Assembly: GCA_964463965.1 (NCBI GenBank)
Contig: CAYXED010000001.1
Coordinates: 186,001 to 250,000 of the forward strand
Length of the DNA stretch: 64,000 nt
Origin: UBA2166 sp964463965
GTDB taxonomy: Bacteria > Nitrospirota > Nitrospiria > Nitrospirales > UBA2166
Direction: 5' to 3'
Numbering within the stretch: the first letter of the stretch is position 1; the number at the start of each line of letters is the position of its first letter. This document shows positions 17,067 through 25,215 of this stretch, piece by piece. The position numbers and the translations under genes were made by a program. Under the pieces are notes generated by a model that ran no database searches, was not told where the DNA came from, and was given only the letters and a program-made list of their open reading frames with translations.

Positions 17067-18791
17067 TTATTTCCTAACATGCAATGCAACAAGGTCCTGC
17101 CTAGACCCGTCTGGCAAAATACTAAGGTACGGCACAGCCTGCTCTGCAATCCTTCGAAAAACTGGCGCCGCTACAGTTCCACCCCACGAAGCAGTTCTCG
17201 GCTCATCAATAACTACAAGAATAATTAATTTAGGCGCACGTGCAGGAAAGTAACCAAAAAATGAACTCACAAACTTATCCTTTGAATATCGACGAATTTC
17301 AGGATCTACTTTTTGAGCCGTACCAGTTTTTCCCGCAACCATATGATCAGGCAACGAAGCTTTTTTTGCAGTTCCCTGTGAGACAACTCTCGTCAAAATT
17401 GAAGTCATATTTACTGAAGCATGTCCACTAATAGGCTTACTCCGAACGTGAGGAATTGTCCTCGCTACCGTGGAGCCATCAGCATCTCTTACCTCAGCGA
17501 CCACATAAGGCCTCATCAAAAAACCTCCATTTGCAACAGCTGCGGCAGCAGTAATCATTTGCAGAGGAGTCACTGCCAGTTCATGTCCAATTGAAAGTGA
17601 AGCCAAAGAACGACGGTTCCATTTTTCTCTTGGTCGCAAAATCCCAGAGCTTTCACCATCAAGATCAACTCCAGTCCTCGACCCAAATCCAAACTTACTT
17701 AAATACTCGGAAAACCTTTCCTCACCCAACCGCTGAGCAATTTTTATAGTTCCAATATTGCTCGAATGTTCAATAACCTCAGAAAACGTCATCCATCCTC
17801 GAGGCACTTCATCATGCACAGTAGTCCCCGCAACGGCATAACTTCCCTCTTCAGCAAAAATACGATCTTCCTCACTAAAACTGCTTTCATTTAAAGCAGC
17901 GGCCGCTGCAACAATTTTAAATGTTGAGCCTGGTTCATATGCATCTGTTACCGTGCGGTTTCTCCATTGCTCTTGAGGGTATTTCCGAATAGCATTAGGA
18001 TCAAATGTCGGGCGAACAGTCATTGCTAAAATTCCACCTGTAAAAGGATCCATTACAATCACACTGCCACCCTTAGCGCCCGTTGATTTAATTGCATCAT
18101 CCAAGGCAGTCTCAGCCATGTACTGAAGCCCCACATCAATCGTCAAGACGACATCATGGCCAACAGCAGGCAATTGCCCAGAAACAACCTCAGAAAATAT
18201 AGGCTGCCCGACTGCATCTCGATCCATCACCAATTGACCACGCGTTCCACGTAAATAACGGTCATACCTCCACTCAACTCCCTCTAATCCATACCCATCA
18301 ATGCCTGCAAATCCAAGGACGTGTGAAAGAAGAGGCCCATTTGGATAAACACGCTGTCTTTCTTTGAGGATCCCAACTCCCTTTAGCGAGAGCTTCTTTA
18401 ACTGTTCCGCCTCGCGGTCGTCAATGCCACGCTTAATCCAAACAAAAGACTTCTGCGTACGTAATTTCTTCTCAACCTGATTAGCATCAAGCCCTAACAA
18501 CGCGGCAATGCTCCCTGCCGTTTCACGAGGATTTACACATTGAGGTGGATCACCAAACAAGGAAGGCACATCACTGTTAATCGCTAAAACATTCTCTCTT
18601 CGGTCATAGATAGTCCCACGGCCAGGCTCAACTGACCTTATTGTTTGATGTTGCCTCTTTGCTTCACGAGAAAAATCAGATGCATCGACTACTTGCAACA
18701 TAATGAGCCTAGACACAAGGATCGCAAATCCAACCGCAATACACCCTACCGAAAAGATAAATCGAATTTTTCTCCTTTTTATATCACTCAC
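17067..18791 (-). CDS. ftsI: Septal transpeptidase FtsI (PBP3-like)
   Basis: Class B penicillin-binding protein that crosslinks septal peptidoglycan. A single N-terminal membrane anchor (about residues 10-32) is followed by the PBP dimerisation domain (RGTIYDRRENVLA) and the transpeptidase domain with EPGSTFK (SxxK), HSSN (SxN) and GKTGTAQKV (KTG). Length is 574 residues and no PASTA domain follows. The start is GTG at 18791 with AGGGA upstream and an 8-base overlap with ftsL. Confidence 0.96.
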   Translation of the reverse strand: MSDIKRRKIRFIFSVGCIAVGFAILVSRLIMLQVVDASDFSREAKRQHQTIRSVEPGRGTIYDRRENVLAINSDVPSLFGDPPQCVNPRETAGSIAALLGLDANQVEKKLRTQKSFVWIKRGIDDREAEQLKKLSLKGVGILKERQRVYPNGPLLSHVLGFAGIDGYGLEGVEWRYDRYLRGTRGQLVMDRDAVGQPIFSEVVSGQLPAVGHDVVLTIDVGLQYMAETALDDAIKSTGAKGGSVIVMDPFTGGILAMTVRPTFDPNAIRKYPQEQWRNRTVTDAYEPGSTFKIVAAAAALNESSFSEEDRIFAEEGSYAVAGTTVHDEVPRGWMTFSEVIEHSSNIGTIKIAQRLGEERFSEYLSKFGFGSRTGVDLDGESSGILRPREKWNRRSLASLSIGHELAVTPLQMITAAAAVANGGFLMRPYVVAEVRDADGSTVARTIPHVRSKPISGHASVNMTSILTRVVSQGTAKKASLPDHMVAGKTGTAQKVDPEIRRYSKDKFVSSFFGYFPARAPKLIILVVIDEPRTASWGGTVAAPVFRRIAEQAVPYLSILPDGSRQDLVALHVRK

Positions 18792-19071
18792 TAACTTTCC
18801 CTAGCGCATCCTCAGACCTAGAAACTAAAACCACTTGCCCCGATTTTGGCCAAATCAACCCCAACTGAGTCGTTGCAAGAACCTCGATACGATCAAGAGA
18901 AACAAGTTCATAGTACTCAACCAAAAGCATTTGTTGCCGCTTTAACTTTTCAACCTTTTCACGCTTCATCTGCTCAATTTCATATCCAAGTTGCACCATC
19001 GCAGAACGCTCCCAGACCGTAAATAACATCAAGGAAAGAATTGCCACGGCAAGAAAAACCTTAATCAGCAT
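18784..19071 (-). CDS. ftsL: Cell division protein FtsL
   Basis: A 95-residue bitopic protein: one hydrophobic segment at about residues 3-20, then a heptad-like stretch (LGYEIEQMKREKVEKLKR) and a C-terminal region with LGLIWP, as in FtsL. It would form the FtsQLB complex. Primary sequence is poorly conserved in this family, so the call rests strongly on topology and on its place between rsmH and ftsI. It overlaps both neighbours by 7-8 bases. Confidence 0.88.
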   Translation of the reverse strand: MLIKVFLAVAILSLMLFTVWERSAMVQLGYEIEQMKREKVEKLKRQQMLLVEYYELVSLDRIEVLATTQLGLIWPKSGQVVLVSRSEDALGKVSE

Positions 19072-19970
19072 ATTTTCTCTATTACTCTCAATTTTGCGCT
19101 TCGAGACCTTACGTTCTGACGCTGTTCGTCCACAGAAGGCCGAAGTGGTTTCTTGAATACCTCAGCAACTACAGGATTTGTTGCGCGAGCCATTGCACGA
19201 AAAGCATGCTTGACGATACGATCCTCCAAGGAATGAAAGCTGATCACAGCCATCCTTCCACCAGGAGAAAGGATTGAAACAGCTGCATCAATTCCCTGAC
19301 TCAAAAGATTAAGTTCTTCATTCACAGCTATGCGGATCGCCTGAAAGACTCTTGTCGCACAATGCAATCTACTCGCCCTATAGGACGCTGGCACTGCACA
19401 ACGCACAACATCCTTAAGCTCACCCGTTGTCAAAATTGGCCTCAAAAGTCTTCGCTCAGCAATACCTCTAGCAACACGACGCCCATAACGCTCTTCCCCA
19501 TATTCCCAAAAGATCCTACCCAGCTCAGCCTCTGAACTCTCATTCACTACATGAGACGCCATACGAGTCATTCCCTGATCCATTCGCATATCTAAAGGCC
19601 CCTCAGCACGAAAACTGAAACCTCTCAGAGGATCATCAAGCTGCATACTCGAGATACCAAGATCAAAAATGACTCCATTCACAGCATTGAATCCAATTGC
19701 CTGGACACATTCAGCAATACGATCAAAACTTCGATGCATTAATTGGACACGACCCCCAAAACCTTTGAGCCGCGCCTTTGAAACCTTAAGGGCCTCAGAA
19801 TCTCTATCAATCCCAACCAAAACACCACTGGGCTTGCTGGCATTAAGGATAGCTTCTGCATGCCCTCCTCCTCCAACCGTACCATCCACATATACACCAC
19901 TACTACCTACTTTAAGGTTTAAAACTACTTCGTTCATAAGAACAGGTGTATGTTTATTCTTATTTTTCAA
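19065..19970 (-). CDS. rsmH: 16S rRNA (cytosine-1402-N4) methyltransferase
   Basis: SAM-dependent enzyme (MraW) that modifies C1402 in the ribosomal P site. The 301-residue protein starts with HTPVLMNEVV, followed by the SAM loop VDGTVGGGGHAEAIL, FDLGISSMQLDDPLRGFSF and the C-terminal VISFHSLEDRIVKHAF. The start appears to be TTG at 19970, because the conserved HTPVL follows and no ATG precedes it. If the -10-like box at 19991-19996 is used, the leader is only about 15 bases and lacks a ribosome site. It is the first gene of the dcw run; no mraZ precedes it. Confidence 0.96.
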   Translation of the reverse strand: MKNKNKHTPVLMNEVVLNLKVGSSGVYVDGTVGGGGHAEAILNASKPSGVLVGIDRDSEALKVSKARLKGFGGRVQLMHRSFDRIAECVQAIGFNAVNGVIFDLGISSMQLDDPLRGFSFRAEGPLDMRMDQGMTRMASHVVNESSEAELGRIFWEYGEERYGRRVARGIAERRLLRPILTTGELKDVVRCAVPASYRASRLHCATRVFQAIRIAVNEELNLLSQGIDAAVSILSPGGRMAVISFHSLEDRIVKHAFRAMARATNPVVAEVFKKPLRPSVDEQRQNVRSRSAKLRVIEKIC

Positions 19971-19990
19971 ATATATACAAAAAAACGTGG

Positions 19991-20037
19991 CTTATAATTA
20001 AATTAAAATAAATCCCACTACTACCCACTTTAATCCA
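19991..20037 (-). promoter_or_regulatory. dcw operon promoter region with three MraZ-box repeats
   Basis: Read on the minus strand, TGGAT, TGGGT and TGGGA lie at 20037-20033, 20027-20023 and 20017-20013, exactly 10 bases apart with 5-base spacers. This is the known MraZ operator architecture (TGGGN repeated with a 10-bp period upstream of mraZ-rsmH). A TATAAG -10-like box sits at 19996-19991; a -35 placed 17 bases upstream would fall inside the boxes and has no TTGACA resemblance. A further TGGGT is at 20060-20056, off period. Regulation by an MraZ encoded elsewhere is inferred. Confidence 0.65.
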
Positions 20038-20311
20038 CCTTAGCGTGAAGTATACACCCACTTCATGAGATGTCAAACAAAAATTTCAGCGTTTCCTCTC
20101 TTGAATCAACAAGTTGTGATACCCGGCCCTCCCCTGCTCCACTTGCTACGAAGGCAAATTATTCATTGCGTATCTCATAGCATGACGAAATACTGCTCAC
20201 AGGATCAAAAGCCTTCAGGAGCCCTGGAGCACACCATTTTCCAGCACGTGAAATGAGCCACTCACTTAATTGAAGTAAATCAGACGAAAGGAGAGAAGGA
20301 AGAGAGCTTTT
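20038..20311. other. Intergenic stretch upstream of the dcw operon
   Basis: Part of the roughly 440-base gap between the rsmH start and the next minus-strand gene. Besides the MraZ-type boxes at its left end, I see a short inverted repeat near 20046-20065 (TGAAGT and ACTTCA) and no RNA gene. RNase P RNA, often found near mraZ, was looked for by its conserved core and is not present. No convincing ORF of normal composition covers this part. Confidence 0.4.
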
Positions 20312-20434
20312 ATGGCACAGCATCAAAGATCTCCAGCCCTACAGCCTGAATTAGAGAGAGCCGAAGAAAAACTCCTTCAAGGCATGGGTAAAAAATACGC
20401 CTTAAAACTAAGCTTAAATATCTTCCCGTGGTAG
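20312..20434 (+). CDS. Possible 40-residue ORF of unknown function
   Basis: A short plus-strand ORF (ATG at 20312, stop at 20434) encodes a basic, helix-prone peptide with a PELERAEEKLLQGMGKKY core. An AAGGA ribosome-site-like sequence lies 11 bases upstream within a purine-rich run. It overlaps the 3' end of the convergent gene at 20414 by 21 bases. There is no recognisable family, and chance ORFs of this size are common. It is listed because it is the only sensible reading in this gap. Confidence 0.22.
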   Translation: MAQHQRSPALQPELERAEEKLLQGMGKKYALKLSLNIFPW

Positions 20435-20890
20435 AGATCCTGGATGCCAGATTGCAAGGCAACGACCAGTTTGATCGCAGTAGTCAGAAGACTTAACAGG
20501 ATAAAAACTAGGATATGAAGTGGCTTCAAAGAGATCTAGCCCTCTAATGTCTTCTGCAATAACCTCTGCATCAGCCAAGGGCAAGGGATACCCAGTAAGA
20601 ATAATCATGACCTTATTACTCGAATGTCGATAAAGATGGAGAGGCCTCTGAAGTACTTCTTGAATAACCACTGCCATACCTTGAGCGATACTTTCATTGA
20701 TCGCTTCAGCAACAACAATGATATACAGCTCGTCATCAAGTTGGGCATAATATGGGGACTGCGAAGCAAAAAATGACTTCGCAGTCACTGACCATGGCAG
20801 AATAAGCAACAGTACAGCCATCAATACTATTACAATGCCAATACTTCTTAGGCAGGTAGCTACAAATTCAGAAGCACCAAAGTGTCTCAT
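20414..20890 (-). CDS. Hypothetical membrane-anchored or exported protein
   Basis: A protein of 158 residues from ATG 20890 (or 165 from GTG 20911). It has one strong hydrophobic segment near the N-terminus (CLRSIGIVIVLMAVLLLILPW) ending near a VTAKS site that could be a signal-peptide cleavage point. The rest is a soluble domain with acidic and hydrophobic alternation, a GYPLPLADAEVIAEDIRGLD stretch and two Cys near the C-terminus (YCDQTGRCL) that could pair in the periplasm. I do not recognise the family. It sits between rel and the dcw promoter on the same strand as both. Confidence 0.6.
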   Translation of the reverse strand: MRHFGASEFVATCLRSIGIVIVLMAVLLLILPWSVTAKSFFASQSPYYAQLDDELYIIVVAEAINESIAQGMAVVIQEVLQRPLHLYRHSSNKVMIILTGYPLPLADAEVIAEDIRGLDLFEATSYPSFYPVKSSDYCDQTGRCLAIWHPGSLPREDI

Positions 20891-20993
20891 TGTATTACAT
20901 GTTTCCTGCACACATTTATTATTAAAGATAGGCTAGAAAACCAATCACGGTGACATGCTAGTAGTACGACCCCATTTATCAATAATGCCCCTG

Positions 20994-23213
20994 TTACCTT
21001 GATGAATGAGAACGTCGTAATCTAGAGGAGCTAGCAGGCCTTCTAGGGACACGCTTCGCGTGCAATACCCCTTCAAGGCTCATAAGCTTTTTGAGGACTT
21101 GCTCTAGCTGCGATGAATGCGTTACCTCCACGACAAAGTTTTGAGTAGCTTTCCCATCATGAGTAACAGCGATATCACCAGAGGTAATATTAACATCCCC
21201 TGCAGTAATGGTAGAAGAAACGCTAGCTAGTAACCCAGGTTCATTAACTGTTAAAACAGAAATGCCTGCATGATAAGTTCTATCACATGATATATCCCAT
21301 TCTACATCTACAAACCTCTCCTTGTGACACTCCAAAACATCTACATTAGGACATCCTGAAGCGTGAATTGATACTCCACGTCCGCGAGTAATAAATCCAA
21401 AAATATTATCTCCTGGAACAGGGTTACAACATCGAGAAAAATGATGGAGCAGGCCACTTATACCACGAATTTTTACACTCCTATCATCATGGGAGGAAGC
21501 TTCAGGGTAAGCGTGTGGGACCTCTCCTCCCTGATCAAGAAGACTCTCTCCCTTCAAACCTTTTAGCATATGATTGACAATCTGACTTGAAGAAACTTTT
21601 CCAACAGTAACCCCACTCACCAGCTCCTCAGGTGAATTAAAGCCAATACGTTTTGAAAAATCTTCAAACTCGTGGCTACTGATGAAACCCCTGCTCACTA
21701 TACCTCGTCTCCGCATTTCTTTCTCAATCAAACGTTTTCCTAGTTCAAAATTCCTTATCTTTTCTGCATTTCGAATCCAATGTTTGATTTTTGTTTTGGC
21801 TGAGGGTGTTTGAACAAATTTCAACCAATCTTTACTTGGCGTCCTCGTTGAAGACGTAACAATCTGCACTAAATCTCCACTTCGCAATACTGTAGTCAGA
21901 GGAGTAATCTTTCCATTAACCTTTGCGCCAAGACAGTGGTGTCCAATTTCAGTGTGAACAGCATAGGCAAAATCAACAGGTGTAGCACCTGCAGGAAGTT
22001 CTTTTACATCACCCTGTGGCGTAAAAACATAAATCACATCATCATATAATCCAAGCTTTACAGAATTCATAAACTGTCGATTATCCGAAAGATCACGATG
22101 CCATTCCATTAATTGCCGCAACCAAACAAAGAGCTTTTCGTCATTTACACTAACTCTGTCATTCTCCTTATAGCGCCAATGTGCAGCAATGCCTTCTTCA
22201 GCAACACGATGCATCTCTTCAGTCCGAATTTGAAACTCTATATATTCACCCCGAGGCCCCACCACTGTTGTATGCAAAGACTGATAGAGATTTGACTTTG
22301 GGCCACCTATATAGTCCTTGAAACGACCTGGGACAGGCTGCCAAAGTGAATGAATAATCCCGAGAATACTATAACAATGAGTTTGAGTATCAGTTGTTAC
22401 ACGAATAGCAGTAAGGTCATACACTTCATCAAAAGAAATTCCTTGTTTCTCCATTTTTTCGTATATGCTATAGAGGTGTTTAGGCCTACCTTCGACATCT
22501 CCATTAATCACAGCTTCCACAAGCTTTCGAGTAACAAACTCTATAACCTCATCAACATACGTCTCACGCTCCTGAAGCCGTTTTGATACTTTAGTCCTCA
22601 ACAATTCATACTTTTCTGGCTGCAATGACTTAAGGCACAGATCTTCTAAAACATTCTTTATCCAGCCAATTCCTAGACGATTTGCTAGCGGTGCATATAT
22701 TTCAAGTGTTTCCTTCGCAATAATAGTTTTTCGGCTTGACTCTAAGTGATTCAGGGTCTGCATATTATGAAGCCGATCGGCAAGTTTAATGATAATGACT
22801 CGAATATCATCTGCCATTGATAAAAGCATTTTCCTGAAGTTTTCGGCTTGCTTTTCTTCATCACTTTTAAACTCAACTTTTCCTATTTTCGTAACTCCAT
22901 CAACCAAACGAGCAATCTCTTCACCAAACTCTTTCTCAAGATGCTCAAAGGTGCACACAGTGTCTTCAACCACATCATGAAGCAAGCCAGCTGCAATAGG
23001 TGGGACATCAAGCCTCAATGCACAGAGAACTGATGCTACAGCGAGGGGATGCTGTAGATATGGCTCCCCAGAAAGTCTCTGTTGACCTTCGTGTGCCCGA
23101 GACGAAAAATCGTATGCCCGTTGAAGCAAATCAACATCTGCCGTCGGGTGATAGGCTAGCACTCGCTCAATCACATCCTCAATACGGGTACATTCTAAAG
23201 CTGCTATGCCCAT
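20994..23213 (-). CDS. Bifunctional (p)ppGpp synthetase/hydrolase, Rel/SpoT family
   Basis: Stringent-response enzyme of 739 residues. The N-terminal HD hydrolase domain keeps HDVVEDT and the ENFRKMLLSMADDIRVIIIKLADRLHNM helix, so hydrolysis should be active. The synthetase domain has YDLTAIRV, RFKDYIGGPKSNLYQSLHT and the EFQIRTEEMHRVAEEGIAAHW segment; the RFKD motif matches bifunctional enzymes. TGS (VFTPQGDVKELPAGATPVDFAYAVH) and a C-terminal ACT domain follow. All expected regulatory domains are present. Its start ATG is at 23213, with a weak ribosome site. Confidence 0.96.
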   Translation of the reverse strand: MGIAALECTRIEDVIERVLAYHPTADVDLLQRAYDFSSRAHEGQQRLSGEPYLQHPLAVASVLCALRLDVPPIAAGLLHDVVEDTVCTFEHLEKEFGEEIARLVDGVTKIGKVEFKSDEEKQAENFRKMLLSMADDIRVIIIKLADRLHNMQTLNHLESSRKTIIAKETLEIYAPLANRLGIGWIKNVLEDLCLKSLQPEKYELLRTKVSKRLQERETYVDEVIEFVTRKLVEAVINGDVEGRPKHLYSIYEKMEKQGISFDEVYDLTAIRVTTDTQTHCYSILGIIHSLWQPVPGRFKDYIGGPKSNLYQSLHTTVVGPRGEYIEFQIRTEEMHRVAEEGIAAHWRYKENDRVSVNDEKLFVWLRQLMEWHRDLSDNRQFMNSVKLGLYDDVIYVFTPQGDVKELPAGATPVDFAYAVHTEIGHHCLGAKVNGKITPLTTVLRSGDLVQIVTSSTRTPSKDWLKFVQTPSAKTKIKHWIRNAEKIRNFELGKRLIEKEMRRRGIVSRGFISSHEFEDFSKRIGFNSPEELVSGVTVGKVSSSQIVNHMLKGLKGESLLDQGGEVPHAYPEASSHDDRSVKIRGISGLLHHFSRCCNPVPGDNIFGFITRGRGVSIHASGCPNVDVLECHKERFVDVEWDISCDRTYHAGISVLTVNEPGLLASVSSTITAGDVNITSGDIAVTHDGKATQNFVVEVTHSSQLEQVLKKLMSLEGVLHAKRVPRRPASSSRLRRSHSSR

Positions 23214-23270
23214 ACGCTAGTACGCATTCACCTAATTACGATTTATATTAATTCTTTCCACCATGAATTT

Positions 23271-24995
23271 TTATAATCTTCGCCGAACATCTACTAGTTG
23301 CATGCGCAGTTGTTCTTTACCTTGCCACAAGTTTCGACTAACTCTAAAAGCAGCATCAACATTTCCATTCCCAATAGTACCATCCTCTAAGAGCGCACTC
23401 ATTCCAAATCCAATAGCATCGTAAAAATAACCATTACGTGTACGAAACTTTATACGAAGATGGCCATTCCCTACCCGTTGAGATGAATATACGCTTACAT
23501 CAGTGGAAGCCAAAATTGGCTCAGGATTTTTTGCTCCAAAAGGCCCGAGACTAGAAAGCTCATCAACTACCGCAAAAGATATTTTTTCAAGATCAACCTC
23601 AGCATCCACATTGATATGTGGCATTGGGTTTACCCCATTCATTGCATCGTTAAAAATTGAAGTAAATTCTTCACGAAACCCCTGAATATTTTCTTGCTGT
23701 ATTGTTAGTCCTGCAGCAAATTGATGACCACCAAATGCATCTAAATATGTTCGACACTGACTAATACCTCTAAATAGATCAAACTCTGGAATACTACGCG
23801 CGGAACCCCTACCAATGCCATCGCCATCTACTGCAATCACTACAGCAGGGCGATAATAACGTTCGGCAATTCTAGCTGCAACAATACCAATAATACCAAT
23901 ATGCCAACCAAGCGCACTTATAACGACAGGGCCTATACCGTCATATGATGCCAGTAGTATTCCATCAGCTTCTAATTCCATTTCATGCTGCGTGTGTTTT
24001 CTTTCCTGATTGAGCTTATCCATTTTACTCGCAATAGTTTTTGCTTCCGATGATGAGTCCGTAGTTAAAAGACGAACACCAATAGCTGGATCATCCATCC
24101 TCCCTGCAGCATTGATGCGAGGAGCTAATGCAAACCCAATTGTCTCAGCACGACAAACTCCCGTCACCTTTGCTACATCTTTCAACGCTTTAATCCCAAC
24201 TCGTTCCTTAATTGAAAGTTGCTTTAGTCCTTCACGAACTAGGACACGATTCTCATCCAACAATGGTGCCATATCAGCAATCGTTGCAAGAGCAACGAGG
24301 TCCAAACCATGTCGATCTTGAATATTTACATCATTACTATCAGCATATTTTTTGTCATATGCCATTCCAACTTTAAAAACCAAGGCTCCAGAGCATAGCC
24401 CTCTGAAGGGATAAGAAGAATCAATTCGACACGGATTGACTATTCCTAATGCTTCAGGTACAGGGTCATCACCAGGCTCATGATGATCGGTAATAATTAC
24501 GTCTATTCCACACGACCCGGCAAAAGCTATTTCATCACGCGCTGTTGTCCCGCAATCGGCTGTAATTAATAGCGAAATTCCAGATTCATGGAGACGTTTA
24601 ATGGTATCTACAGTGAAACCATACCCATCCCGAAATCTATTTGGAAGCTGATAATGGACCTCAAGGCCATGGGAGCGGAAGAATTCAACGTATAAGCTTG
24701 TTGATGTGATTCCATCAACATCATAATCCCCATAAATGAGTACACGCTCTTGCCTCAGAATTGCTTTTTGAATTCGGTCGATAGCAGGTTCCATATCTGG
24801 AATCAAAAAAGGGTCGTGCAATATTTCCCTCTGACTACCCAAAATATTTATTGCCTGCTCTTGATTAGTCACTCCCCTTGCAGTTAACACCGCCGCAGTG
24901 ACGGTACTAATCTGTAGAGATTTAACGAGACTATTTTCTATGTCAGGTGTGCGCTGAGGAAAATTCCAAATCTTCTCGCGAACGGCGGGTGGCAA
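23271..24995 (-). CDS. recJ: Single-stranded-DNA-specific exonuclease RecJ
   Basis: A 5'-3' exonuclease of the DHH family acting in recombination and repair. The 574-residue protein has motif I DYDVDGITST, the TADCGTT motif, DHHEPGDD (DHH motif), and the DHHA1 part with SALGWHIGIIGIVAARIAERYYRPAVV and SIPEFDLFRGISQC, plus GGHQFAAGLTI. The start is TTG at 24995: it has a GGGAG ribosome site 8 bases upstream and the conserved N-terminus follows. It lies downstream-adjacent to rel on the same strand order. Confidence 0.95.
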   Translation of the reverse strand: MPPAVREKIWNFPQRTPDIENSLVKSLQISTVTAAVLTARGVTNQEQAINILGSQREILHDPFLIPDMEPAIDRIQKAILRQERVLIYGDYDVDGITSTSLYVEFFRSHGLEVHYQLPNRFRDGYGFTVDTIKRLHESGISLLITADCGTTARDEIAFAGSCGIDVIITDHHEPGDDPVPEALGIVNPCRIDSSYPFRGLCSGALVFKVGMAYDKKYADSNDVNIQDRHGLDLVALATIADMAPLLDENRVLVREGLKQLSIKERVGIKALKDVAKVTGVCRAETIGFALAPRINAAGRMDDPAIGVRLLTTDSSSEAKTIASKMDKLNQERKHTQHEMELEADGILLASYDGIGPVVISALGWHIGIIGIVAARIAERYYRPAVVIAVDGDGIGRGSARSIPEFDLFRGISQCRTYLDAFGGHQFAAGLTIQQENIQGFREEFTSIFNDAMNGVNPMPHINVDAEVDLEKISFAVVDELSSLGPFGAKNPEPILASTDVSVYSSQRVGNGHLRIKFRTRNGYFYDAIGFGMSALLEDGTIGNGNVDAAFRVSRNLWQGKEQLRMQLVDVRRRL

Positions 24996-25189
24996 AAGAC
25001 TACTCCCTAATATTCTAAGGGTAAAAGTCCGTACAAAGTTCTACATTCGTTTACAAGGCTCTTTCAACCTCGTTAATCAAAAACCATATAGGACGCACTT
25101 ATACTTTCTATATCTTAATCTCAATAGCCTTGCCTTCAGTTAGGTAAGACAAGCATTGATATTGCTCTATTATAACCCTCTGGTATATC

Positions 25190-25215
25190 AAAAAACTCCA
25201 TAAAAAATTTATGGA
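25190..25215 (-). terminator. Rho-independent terminator of hppA
   Basis: On the minus strand an 8-bp perfect stem (TCCATAAA with TTTATGGA, 3-base loop, 25215-25197) is followed by a run of six T. The stem begins inside the last codons of hppA and contains its TAA stop, so transcription ends right after the gene. Confidence 0.75.

Noticed and set aside
20038..20413. RNase P RNA gene upstream of the dcw operon
   Set aside because: rnpB often lies next to mraZ, but the conserved GAGGAAAGTC and ACAGAAA elements are absent on both strands.
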